Below are positions 15,835 to 24,224 of a stretch of 64,000 bases of DNA, in pieces; position 1 is the first letter of the stretch, and the number at the start of each line of letters is the position of its first letter. Position numbers and translations under genes: made by a program. Origin of the DNA: Fibrobacter sp. (GTDB taxonomy: Bacteria; Fibrobacterota; Fibrobacteria; Fibrobacterales; Fibrobacteraceae); assembly GCA_024398875.1 (NCBI GenBank), contig JAKSIJ010000002.1:186001-250000 (forward strand). The letters run 5' to 3'. A model generated the notes under the pieces. It was given only the letters and a program-made list of their open reading frames with translations, did no database searches and was not told the origin of the DNA.

Positions 15835-16910
15835 AAATTCTTGTAGCCCCGCTGGATTGGGGGCTGGGGCATGCGACTCGTTGCGTGCCTGTAATTCAGG
15901 AATTTTTACGTCAGGGGGCAGAAGTTGATTTGGCCGTTGTGGAACAAAATGCCGCGCTTTTGAAGGAATTCTTTCCACAACTAAAACAGTTTAATGCGCC
16001 TTCCTATGGAATCGTCTATCCAAAGCATGGCTCCAATATGGGACTTTGGCTTCTGAAAAATGCGGCACATTTATGTTCCGTGATGAAGGCGGAACAATGC
16101 TTTGCGGAAGAGATGGTTCAAAAGAATCATTACGACGTGTTATTCTCGGACAACCGTTTTGCTTTCTATTCTAAAAATGCCTACAGCATTTACATGACGC
16201 ATCAGCGACGCATCGCCTTCCCAGAGGCTTTTTCGAAATTGGAAGGGGTTGGTGAGGCATGGCACAACTCACGCATAAAACATTTTGATGAAGTCTGGGT
16301 GCCGGATTTGGAGGAAGAACCGGGCTATGCGGGAGCAATGTCTCATGTGAAAAAAACGCCTGTTCCTGTAAAGTTCGTGGGACCGCTTTCACGGTTTAGC
16401 GCTGACGATAATGCCGCCGGCACCTCAAAAAAGTATGGCGTCGTTGCCGTGATTTCTGGCGTTGAACCCGCCCGCTCTCAGTTTGAAGCAAAACTTCGGG
16501 AAATCCTGCCGCAAATTCCAGACCAGCATGTCATGATTCTTGGGAAACCTTCTGCCGGTGAGAAATCTTGGCAAGAAGGCAATGTGGAATTCCATCATCA
16601 CTTGCCTACGGAAACTTTTGCAGAAGTTGTTCGAAATGCAGAATGGGTGATTTCTCGCGGCGGTTACAGCACCATCATGGATATGGCTGTTCTTGGAGCA
16701 AAGAGCATTGTTGTTCCCACACCGGGGCAGTATGAACAGATTGTGCTAGGGAAGTCGCTGGACCAATCGGGATATGGAGTTTGTATCCCGGCAAATCAAC
16801 TGACGGCAGGCTCGTTGCAAGCGGCTTTTTCTCGGCAGGTTCAATTGCCTGTTCCACCCAATAATTCTTTGTTAAAAGATGCTGTTGCATCTTTGAAAGG
16901 TCGTGTATGA
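15831..16910 (+). CDS. MurG-like glycosyltransferase (GT-B fold)
   Basis: This 359-residue protein has the shape of a UDP-sugar glycosyltransferase of the MurG/GT28 kind. The N-terminal domain begins MKILVAPLDWGLGHATRCVPV, with the glycine-rich GLGHATR loop. The C-terminal domain holds WVISRGGYSTIMDMAVLGAKSIVVPTPGQYEQ, the usual donor-binding region with a GGxST core. The start is a GTG that overlaps the previous stop (GTGA at 15831-15834), and the stop overlaps the next ATG. Coupling to the NPCBM membrane protein suggests a shared pathway for a surface glycan. The sugar is not known. Confidence 0.72.
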   Translation: MKILVAPLDWGLGHATRCVPVIQEFLRQGAEVDLAVVEQNAALLKEFFPQLKQFNAPSYGIVYPKHGSNMGLWLLKNAAHLCSVMKAEQCFAEEMVQKNHYDVLFSDNRFAFYSKNAYSIYMTHQRRIAFPEAFSKLEGVGEAWHNSRIKHFDEVWVPDLEEEPGYAGAMSHVKKTPVPVKFVGPLSRFSADDNAAGTSKKYGVVAVISGVEPARSQFEAKLREILPQIPDQHVMILGKPSAGEKSWQEGNVEFHHHLPTETFAEVVRNAEWVISRGGYSTIMDMAVLGAKSIVVPTPGQYEQIVLGKSLDQSGYGVCIPANQLTAGSLQAAFSRQVQLPVPPNNSLLKDAVASLKGRV

Positions 16911-17620
16911 ATCAGTTTGTTCTTGCGTTCCCCTTGAATGTAGATTGCCCTGTCAAAAGCAGTGCCACTGAATTTGCCATTACTGAAAATGTAAAGATTA
17001 CGGCAGATACAAAGAAAGTCATCATTCCCGGTTGCATCATTGAATTTTCTGTGGTTTGGAACGGGGCTACTGAAGGCTTGGCCCAGCTTTTTAATGAGCA
17101 TGAACTGATTTCTGCAGAAGAAACAGCTGCTTTGAATGCCCACAAGTCTTTGCTGTTCTTGCTAGGTTCGCTGAAAAGTGGGGAAGATTTGCGGATGGTG
17201 AATAATGCCATCATGAAGATGCTTTCTGCGGGCGCTCTGGGCGTCTATATGCAACAATCAGGAACCGCTTGGACTGCGGCGCGGTTCCGCGAGATTCTCG
17301 GGGATGCGGAATTCCCCATGGATCCTTGGCTGAATTACCTGGAAAATGGAGAAACCTTGTTCTCTCTCGGGATGGAAACTTTCGGACTTCCGGACATTTG
17401 CATCTCGAAATCGGCTGCAACTTCTGGCGACGACCCTCAGGACATTTTAAGCGTGGTTGCCGATAGCCTGTTTATGGATGGAATTGCCGCAAAGTCGGGA
17501 ACGGAAGTCGATGGCGGTGATGTGGGCGTGTGGACGCTCCGTCAGGAACAGAAAAGTCCCTTTGCGAAAGATGCTCCGGAGTTCAACCGCCAGGGAATTC
17601 TGCGGCTCGCGAAGAAATAG
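16907..17620 (+). CDS. Hypothetical protein, DUF4261-like
   Basis: This 237-residue soluble protein overlaps the preceding gene by 4 bases (ATGA). It shows the general plan I associate with DUF4261: HKSLLFLLGSLKSGEDL, then AIMKMLSAGALGVYMQQSGTAW, then a GETLFSLGMETFGLPDI block, then DGIAAKSGTEVDGGD. I cannot confirm that without a profile search. No signal peptide, membrane segment or catalytic motif is visible. The link to two glycosyltransferase-type genes is by position only. Just after its TAG, the word GAAATAGYGC occurs a second time (17615-17624 and 17627-17636). Confidence 0.5.
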   Translation: MNQFVLAFPLNVDCPVKSSATEFAITENVKITADTKKVIIPGCIIEFSVVWNGATEGLAQLFNEHELISAEETAALNAHKSLLFLLGSLKSGEDLRMVNNAIMKMLSAGALGVYMQQSGTAWTAARFREILGDAEFPMDPWLNYLENGETLFSLGMETFGLPDICISKSAATSGDDPQDILSVVADSLFMDGIAAKSGTEVDGGDVGVWTLRQEQKSPFAKDAPEFNRQGILRLAKK

Positions 17621-17683
17621 CGCCCGAAATAGTGCGGACAATTTGAATGCTCGAAACAGCGCGGGCTGCTTATGCGATTGAAT

Positions 17684-18400
17684 TTAGCAGACCACTTTTC
17701 CGAGGGCGATGATGGCGGCGGTCCTGGCCCGAAGTCTCGTATTCCCCAGGTTCAAAAGATGAACTTTGCCTTTGGTAAATGCTTTTATTGCGGCAATTTC
17801 CTTCGGGGAGAATCCGCCCTCGGGACCAACCAGAAGTGTGAGCGGCTTATCGCCGGCGGTGACGTCCGCTTCCAACCCCTTTTTCCCATCCACATCGCAG
17901 AGGATTAAATCGCCCTCATAGCGGGAGAGCCATTCCGAAAATTCAACAGGCCCTTCGATTTTAGTGAGCCAGGGCTTCTTGGATTGTTTTAGGCTCACGA
18001 GGCTCTTGAGTTCGGAGCGCCGTACCAGCTTGTTTAAGTCGGAATTCTTGGGCTCCTGGGAAAATTCTGTCCGCAAAAAAGTGATGGTGCTGATTTCTGT
18101 TTGGGCGGCGTGAAACACCACTTCTTCCAAGGCGTCATCCTTGAGGCAAGCGATGGCGAGATTGATGTGGGGCGCGGGGCCTTCGGCAGTTTCAAACTTG
18201 TCAATCCGGACTTCGCAGGCTTTCGCGTCGGCCTTCGTGATGATGGCGTCGGCGTAATGCCCTTTGCCATCAGAGAGTTGCAGAATATCGCCGATTGCAG
18301 CACGACACACCCGCACCGCATGAGTACTTTCGTTCTCATCCAGTGTGAAATTTCCTACGGAAATCTCGGGAATGAAAAATCGGCTGTCGGGCGTTTTCAT
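17684..18400 (-). CDS. rsmE: 16S rRNA (uracil-1498-N3)-methyltransferase
   Basis: This 238-residue SPOUT-class enzyme methylates U1498 of 16S rRNA with SAM. The N-terminal PUA-like part includes HAVRVCRAAIGDILQLSDGKG. The C-terminal part has the RsmE knot motifs LTLLVGPEGGFSPKEIA and VHLLNLGNTRLRARTAAIIAL. The ATG at 18400 is chosen because homology starts there; the same frame runs on upstream only as an open shadow of the divergent helicase gene. The two start codons are 45 bases apart, with a common A/T-rich promoter region between them. Confidence 0.93.
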   Translation of the reverse strand: MKTPDSRFFIPEISVGNFTLDENESTHAVRVCRAAIGDILQLSDGKGHYADAIITKADAKACEVRIDKFETAEGPAPHINLAIACLKDDALEEVVFHAAQTEISTITFLRTEFSQEPKNSDLNKLVRRSELKSLVSLKQSKKPWLTKIEGPVEFSEWLSRYEGDLILCDVDGKKGLEADVTAGDKPLTLLVGPEGGFSPKEIAAIKAFTKGKVHLLNLGNTRLRARTAAIIALGKVVC

Positions 18401-18445
18401 GGAGTGAAATTTACTATTTTTCAAAACGGAAATTAAGGTTTTTTT

Positions 18446-20917
18446 ATGGCGAATGTTGTTGATTTTGGGGTATTGGATAGGGAACTGAATCCCGAGCAGG
18501 CCGCTGCTGCAAAAAAGATTGATGGGCCTATGCTCATTCTTGCGGGCGCAGGTTCGGGAAAGACTCGCGCCATCACTTACAAAATCGCACATCTCGTCTC
18601 GTTCCATCACATCGAATCGGAGCGGATTCTTGCGGTGACGTTCACCAACAAGGCCGCCCGCGAAATGAAGGACCGCATTCAGAAATTGCTGGGCTGCTAT
18701 GTGCCATTTTTTTGGATGGGAACCTTCCACTCCGTTTGCCTCAAGTTTTTGAAGATGTGCCTTGCCAAGGATTTTGTGATTCGCGAACTGGGCGGGCCTT
18801 GGTACGACTCCAATTTCTCCATTTATGATGACGAGGACCAGAAACGGGTCTTGAAGGATATTCTGAAGACGGAATTGGGTGAGGAATACGATGCGGCGGA
18901 GGTGAAGAAGGTCCACGGCGCTATTTCGCATTACAAGAACACTATTCTCTATCATGGAAAGACTGCGGTTTTGCAGACTCCCGATGTGGCCTTGGCCCAG
19001 GCGGAATTTGCAGACCAGGAACGGTATGCTCGCCTTTATAAGGAATACCAGCAGCGCCTTCTGGAATCCAACGCCATGGATTTTGACGACTTGCTGTTCA
19101 ATACGGTTTACATGCTCCAGAAGGTTCCTCATTTGGCGGAGCAACTGGCTAACCGTTTCCAGTATGTGGTGGTGGACGAATATCAGGATACCAACGATGT
19201 CCAGTATGAGCTTCTGAAACTGCTCATCAACGAGAACAAGAATGTGACGGTGGTGGGTGATGATGACCAGAGCATCTATGGCTGGCGTGGCGCCAACATC
19301 AAAATCATCCGGAACTTCCATCGGGATTTTGCTCCCGTGACCATCGTGAAGCTCGAGCGGAATTATCGCTCCACCAGTAACATCGTGAAGGGCGCAGGTT
19401 CTGTCATTGCCCACAATATCCGGCCTGCGGAGATGGAGAAGAAGGTTTTCTCTAAGGAAGAGGCTGGAGATTTGATTCGTGTGCGGCACATGATGGACGA
19501 CCGCACGGAAGCGAGCCAGATTGCGGAATACATCGCGGCTGCAGGCCCGGAATTCTATTCCAAGACGGCAGTCTTCTACCGCACCAACGCTCAATCCCGC
19601 GTTATTGAAAAGGCGCTGAACGACAGCCGCATTCCTTCTGTGATTTTTGGCGGAACGCGGTTCTGGGACCGTAAGGAAGTGAAGGATATTTTAGCCTACT
19701 TGCGGCTTCTCGCCAACGAGAAGGACGATGCCGCTTATTTGCGGGTTATCAATACGCCGCCTCGTGCCATCGGTAAGACGACGGTGGAAGGCATCTTGGA
19801 AAAAGTTCGTGCGGGAAGCGGCACCTTCTGGGAGATGCTTTTAGCTGAGGTGGAAGGTACTGGCCGCGCAGCTGCAAAACTGAAACCCTTTACAGATTTG
19901 GTTCTGAATTGGAAGAAACTTTTAGCAGAGGGCGAAACTCCGCTCCCTATCTTTGTGGAGCAGGTCATCGCCGACGTGAACTACAAGGAATTTCTTCGGA
20001 AGGATGACGAACTCACTGCGGATGAACGCATTGCCAACCTGGACGAAATGATCAACGCCATTCGTGAATTTGATGAAGAACATCCCGGTGCTACGTTGGA
20101 TGCTTTCTTGCAGGATATTTCCCTTTTGACGGACGCGGACAAGAAGGTGGATGCTTCTCAGGGCCAGGTGACCTTGATGACCATTCACATGGCGAAGGGT
20201 TTGGAGTTCAATACGGTTCATATTGCCGGTTGTGATGAGGAAATTTTCCCGTTGGTTCGGGGCTCACTTTTGACCAGCAGCAAGGAAGCCCAGGAGCAGA
20301 TGGAGGAAGAACGCCGTTTGTTCTATGTGGGCTGCACTCGTGCAGAAAAAAAGTTGTATTTGTACCATGCGGGTCGTCGTTTTTTCCAGGGAACCATTCG
20401 CCCCTTCGCTCCCTCCAGATTTTTAAGGGAATTGGACCCGTCTGTAGTGGAATTTACACCCTGCATCGATGAACAACCCGTTTATCATCAGGCTCCCGCA
20501 TTTGCTCGCAGACCTGGTAGCGGATTTGGTGGTTCTAGTCGGTTTGGTGGAAATGGTGGTTCTAGCGGATCCAGCAATTTTGGCGGATTTAGTTCAGGTG
20601 GCCGTAGTTCCGGTTTTTCGAGTTCTGGCACCCGTTCAGTTCCAGCCTCTGTTCGCAAGAATGATCAGCGAATCGTTTATCGCAATCCCATCAAGGTGAA
20701 GGCCGAGGTGCCATCGGGGCCGCGTATCGTTTATGATGAATATAGCGAAAATCCCTACCGCCCAGGAGTTCGGGTGCGCCATATCAAATATGGTGTGGGA
20801 ACCATTACCCGCTGCTATGGAGCGGGTGAAAATGCCCGCGTGGATGTCCGTTTTAACGGGGATAACATGGAACGTACCATTATCCTCAAATATGCGGCAC
20901 TCCAGATTTTGGGATAG
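18446..20917 (+). CDS. pcrA: UvrD/PcrA-family ATP-dependent DNA helicase
   Basis: This 823-residue superfamily 1A 3'-5' helicase serves DNA repair and replication restart. It begins with LNPEQAAAAKKIDGPMLILAGAGSGKT (Q motif and Walker A near residue 36). VVDEYQDTN (Walker B), DDDQSIYGWRGA (motif III) and VTLMTIHMAKGLEF and VGCTRAEKKLYLYHA in the second RecA domain follow. A Gly/Ser-rich flexible linker of about 50 residues (around 685-735) leads to a C-terminal Tudor-like module (VRVRHIKYGVGTI), as in PcrA, which binds RNA polymerase. UvrD or PcrA is a naming choice. Confidence 0.94.
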   Translation: MANVVDFGVLDRELNPEQAAAAKKIDGPMLILAGAGSGKTRAITYKIAHLVSFHHIESERILAVTFTNKAAREMKDRIQKLLGCYVPFFWMGTFHSVCLKFLKMCLAKDFVIRELGGPWYDSNFSIYDDEDQKRVLKDILKTELGEEYDAAEVKKVHGAISHYKNTILYHGKTAVLQTPDVALAQAEFADQERYARLYKEYQQRLLESNAMDFDDLLFNTVYMLQKVPHLAEQLANRFQYVVVDEYQDTNDVQYELLKLLINENKNVTVVGDDDQSIYGWRGANIKIIRNFHRDFAPVTIVKLERNYRSTSNIVKGAGSVIAHNIRPAEMEKKVFSKEEAGDLIRVRHMMDDRTEASQIAEYIAAAGPEFYSKTAVFYRTNAQSRVIEKALNDSRIPSVIFGGTRFWDRKEVKDILAYLRLLANEKDDAAYLRVINTPPRAIGKTTVEGILEKVRAGSGTFWEMLLAEVEGTGRAAAKLKPFTDLVLNWKKLLAEGETPLPIFVEQVIADVNYKEFLRKDDELTADERIANLDEMINAIREFDEEHPGATLDAFLQDISLLTDADKKVDASQGQVTLMTIHMAKGLEFNTVHIAGCDEEIFPLVRGSLLTSSKEAQEQMEEERRLFYVGCTRAEKKLYLYHAGRRFFQGTIRPFAPSRFLRELDPSVVEFTPCIDEQPVYHQAPAFARRPGSGFGGSSRFGGNGGSSGSSNFGGFSSGGRSSGFSSSGTRSVPASVRKNDQRIVYRNPIKVKAEVPSGPRIVYDEYSENPYRPGVRVRHIKYGVGTITRCYGAGENARVDVRFNGDNMERTIILKYAALQILG

Positions 20918-20984
20918 ACAAAATTTTGCTAGTTTATAGTGGAAAGGTGGTGTAAACCAAAGGTTTTTCAAAAGGAAGTTGAAA

Positions 20985-22304
20985 ATGAAATCCAAAATTA
21001 TTGCAGTCGGTGTTGCCGCTCTCGCTATGACGGCTTGCGATATGCAAGCGAAGTCTGCGGCTATTTCTCCAAACTCTACGGATGACCAGAAGTTCGCCTA
21101 CATGCTGGGAGCCCAGTTTGGTGGCCAAAACTTTGTGGCCTTGCCTCGTCAGGTAGGTGAGCCGCTGGATGAAGATGTGGTGGTTCAGGCTGTTTTGGAT
21201 GCGCAAAAGGCGAACACGGATACGACTTTCAAGGTCCAACTTTCTGACGATACGCTCCAGGCTGTAGGGGCCCGCTACTCCAACATTGCCCGTGAACGCA
21301 TGAGTAAGACCCGTCCGGATAGTGCCACGATGGCGTCTTTTGCTGGCGACCAGGCTAAGATGCGCGCCTACATTGATTCTGTGAATAAGGCTTTGCCTAT
21401 GGCTCCTGCGACTCCGGTAAAGAACGCTCCTGTTAAACTGGACGCAAATTCTACGGATAACCAGAAGTTCTCCTACCTCATTGGTCTCCAGTTTGGTAAC
21501 CAGTTTGTGGCTATTGGAAATCAGTTTGAAACAGAATTCGATGTGAATTATTTTGTGCTGGGTGTTCGCGATGCTGGCGTTAAGACTCGCGATACAACAA
21601 AGACGCTTCAGTTGCCGGAAGATTCCTTGAAGGCTGTTGGGGAACGCTTCAACGAGAAAATGAAAACCATTCGTGAAGCTGCCATGAAGAAACAGCAGGA
21701 AGAAATGGAAAAACTGAAGGCTGAAGTGAATGCTCTTCGCGGTGACACTTTGGTGAATGGAATGCCGGCAAAGATCAACTTCAAGGTGAAGGCTACGGGA
21801 ATCACAGTGAAGGGTGAAACCATTGAAGCCTTTGCGGGTAAGCCTCTCCTAATTTTCTACTTCTCTGCTACATGCGGACATTGCGCTCACGCCGCGCCGT
21901 CCATTCTTGAAATGGCCAAGGAATTTGCGCCTCAGGGCCTTACCACCCTGGCAATCAGCAGCGGTGGAAACTCCAAGTCTGGCATCCGCAAGTTTATGGA
22001 CAACGCCAAGTGGGATGAAACCGTCAACGTGATGTTTGATGAATCCCGTCAGTTTGGTGAACTTTATAGCGATGGCTATGTTCCCAAGGTTTATCTGGTG
22101 AACCCCGATGGTACTTACAAGCAGTATGCCTCTTTCGAGAAGGACAAGCCTGAGATGAAGGCGGATATTGCTGCCTTGATGAAGGGGCAGAATGTGGTTT
22201 GGAAATTGGATGCTCCGGCTCCAGTTGATACGGCTGCGCCTGTTGCGCCTGCTGCACCTGCCAAGGCTGAAGCTCCAGCTGCTCCCGCAGCACCTGCAAA
22301 GTGA
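20985..22304 (+). CDS. Lipoprotein with two FKBP-N domains fused to a thioredoxin-like domain
   Basis: This 439-residue protein starts at the ATG at 20985 (AAGGAAG upstream); a TTG two codons earlier is less likely. A lipobox (LAMTAC) puts the lipid on the cysteine near residue 18. Two similar domains follow, DQKFAYMLGAQFGG and DNQKFSYLIGLQFGN, each like the helical dimerisation domain of FkpA/Mip prolyl isomerases. A charged coiled coil (KKQQEEMEKLKAEVNAL) then leads to a TlpA-like thioredoxin domain with the active site CGHC (about residue 297) and a cis-proline (GYVPKVYL). The tail is Ala/Pro-rich. No FKBP catalytic domain is present. It is probably a periplasmic redox protein. mnmG overlaps the stop. 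Confidence 0.75.
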   Translation: MKSKIIAVGVAALAMTACDMQAKSAAISPNSTDDQKFAYMLGAQFGGQNFVALPRQVGEPLDEDVVVQAVLDAQKANTDTTFKVQLSDDTLQAVGARYSNIARERMSKTRPDSATMASFAGDQAKMRAYIDSVNKALPMAPATPVKNAPVKLDANSTDNQKFSYLIGLQFGNQFVAIGNQFETEFDVNYFVLGVRDAGVKTRDTTKTLQLPEDSLKAVGERFNEKMKTIREAAMKKQQEEMEKLKAEVNALRGDTLVNGMPAKINFKVKATGITVKGETIEAFAGKPLLIFYFSATCGHCAHAAPSILEMAKEFAPQGLTTLAISSGGNSKSGIRKFMDNAKWDETVNVMFDESRQFGELYSDGYVPKVYLVNPDGTYKQYASFEKDKPEMKADIAALMKGQNVVWKLDAPAPVDTAAPVAPAAPAKAEAPAAPAAPAK

Positions 22305-24190
22305 TTCTCGCAGAATATGATGTAGTTGTGGTGGGTGGTGGCCACGCAGGCATTGAAGCCACTCACGCCGCATGGAAATTAGGCGTTAAAACCGCCATGC
22401 TGACCATGGACTTGAAGGCCATTGGTCGCATGTCTTGTAATCCTGCTGTAGGCGGTGTTGCTAAAGGGCAGATTGTTCGCGACATTGATGCGCTTGGTGG
22501 CCTCATGGGGCTGCTGACGGACCGTGCAGGTATTCAGTTCCGGATGCTCAATATGAGCAAAGGGCCTGCAGTTTGGGGCCCGCGGGCACAGTGCGACATG
22601 AAGTTTTACAGCGAGGTGGCGCGGGAAACCATGGAGAGTCTTCCTGGCCTCGATTTGATTGAAGGCGAGTTGGCTGCTTTTGAACGCATGCCTGATGGTC
22701 GCCTGGAAATCACCCTGCTGAACGGCAACCGCTATATCACCCGCGCGATTGTAGTGACCAGCGGAACCTTCCTTGCTTCAAAGATGTTTACAGGGCTTGA
22801 AACCAGCATTGGTGGGCGAGTAGGGGAACCCAGTTCTGATAAACTCTCTGCTTGCCTTGCGGCTGCGGGAATTAGCTTACGGCGTTTGAAAACGGGAACG
22901 CCCAGCCGCTTGGATCCGGACTCCATTGATTTTAATGAGTGCGAAGTGCAGCGGGGAGATGAATTCCCGTGGCCATTTAGCGACCGCCATACGGATGACC
23001 GCTTTTATGGTGACCGCGCGAATAAAACCGTTCGCAATGATTGCGTTTGCTGGATTACCCGCACCAACATCAAGACTCACGATATTTTGCGCAGTGGTTT
23101 CAAGGATAGCCCCATGTTCAGTGGGCGTATTCACGGAAAGGGTCCGCGTTATTGCCCCAGCATTGAAGACAAAATAAACCGCTTTGGCGATAGGGATGGT
23201 CACCAACTCTTCTTGGAGCCGGAACAAGCAGATATTGGTCGCGTTTACATCAACGGCTTCAGTTCCAGTTTGCCGGCGGATATTCAGCTCTCTGCAATCC
23301 ATACCATTCCGGGCCTTACGCGGGCGAAGGTTTTGCAGATTGGGTATGCGGTGGAGTACGATTCCGTAGATGCAACACAGCTTTACCCTACATTTGAATG
23401 TAAGAAAGTTCCTGGACTTTATTTTGCGGGTCAGGTTTGCGGCACTAGCGGCTATGAAGAAGCGGCGGGCCAGGGCCTTATGGCGGGCATCAACGCCGCT
23501 TTGAAGGTGAAGGGGGAGGACCCCTTCATTCTCGGACGTTCGGAAAGCTATCTCGGCGTCATGGTGGATGACTTGGTGAACGTTCTGCTGGACGAACCTT
23601 ACCGCATGTTCACCAGTCGTGCGGAATACCGCTTGTTCCTCCGGAGTGATAATGCGGAAGCGCGCCTGAAAGAGAAGGCTCGGAAGATTGGCATGATTGA
23701 TGACCGCGATTGGGCGGCTTGGATGAATCGCGTGGAGACCATGCAGGCAGTGAAGCGTCGCTTGGCAGAAGAATCTGCAACGCCAGAAGAAGCCAATAAG
23801 ATTTTGGCCCCAGGTGGACAGGCTCCGGCAACAGAGCGCACTCGCTGGATAAACGTGCTCCGCCGTCCGGGAATCAATCCGGAGTTGTTCTTCAAAACAG
23901 CAACGCCCGATGTGGAATTGCCGCGACGAGACCAGTGGTATCTTTTTGCGGAAGAGATTTATTCCGGCTTCTTTGAACGCCAGGAAAAGGAAATCGAAGA
24001 GCAGAAGAAATACGACATGGTGCGGCTCCCTGCGGATTTGGACTACATGTCCATTACGGCGGTGAGCATTGAAAGCCGCCAGCGCTTGAACGCCCAAAAG
24101 CCTTTGACGCTAGGCCAGGCCAGTCGCATTCCCGGAGTTCGCCCGGCGGATATTACGGTATTAGCTCACTGGCTGGAAAATCGAAATTAA
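22301..24190 (+). CDS. mnmG: tRNA uridine-34 5-carboxymethylaminomethyl modification enzyme, FAD subunit
   Basis: This 629-residue protein works with MnmE to modify the wobble uridine of certain tRNAs. It begins with the FAD motif VVVVGGGHAGIEA. It then shows the hallmark MSCNPAVGGVAKGQIVRDIDALGG, TGTPSRLDPDSIDF, GYVEEAAGQGL-like GYEEAAGQGLMAGINAAL, and the C-terminal LADLDY-type helical domain (LPADLDYMSI, SRIPGVRPADITVL). The start is GTG at 22301, overlapping the previous stop by 4 bases; translation is probably coupled. Length is standard. mnmE is not in the window. Confidence 0.96.
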   Translation: MILAEYDVVVVGGGHAGIEATHAAWKLGVKTAMLTMDLKAIGRMSCNPAVGGVAKGQIVRDIDALGGLMGLLTDRAGIQFRMLNMSKGPAVWGPRAQCDMKFYSEVARETMESLPGLDLIEGELAAFERMPDGRLEITLLNGNRYITRAIVVTSGTFLASKMFTGLETSIGGRVGEPSSDKLSACLAAAGISLRRLKTGTPSRLDPDSIDFNECEVQRGDEFPWPFSDRHTDDRFYGDRANKTVRNDCVCWITRTNIKTHDILRSGFKDSPMFSGRIHGKGPRYCPSIEDKINRFGDRDGHQLFLEPEQADIGRVYINGFSSSLPADIQLSAIHTIPGLTRAKVLQIGYAVEYDSVDATQLYPTFECKKVPGLYFAGQVCGTSGYEEAAGQGLMAGINAALKVKGEDPFILGRSESYLGVMVDDLVNVLLDEPYRMFTSRAEYRLFLRSDNAEARLKEKARKIGMIDDRDWAAWMNRVETMQAVKRRLAEESATPEEANKILAPGGQAPATERTRWINVLRRPGINPELFFKTATPDVELPRRDQWYLFAEEIYSGFFERQEKEIEEQKKYDMVRLPADLDYMSITAVSIESRQRLNAQKPLTLGQASRIPGVRPADITVLAHWLENRN

Positions 24191-24224
24191 GTGCTGCTGC
24201 GGATTGCGGTGGCAAATAAGAATT

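Noticed and set aside
18401-19594. N-terminal extension of rsmE to give a 636-residue protein
   Set aside because: The extra 398 codons lie opposite the pcrA gene, have no family match, and RsmE homology begins exactly at the ATG at 18400.
20979-20984. TTG start two codons upstream for the thioredoxin lipoprotein
   Set aside because: The AAGGAAG site abuts the TTG too closely; the ATG at 20985 has proper spacing.
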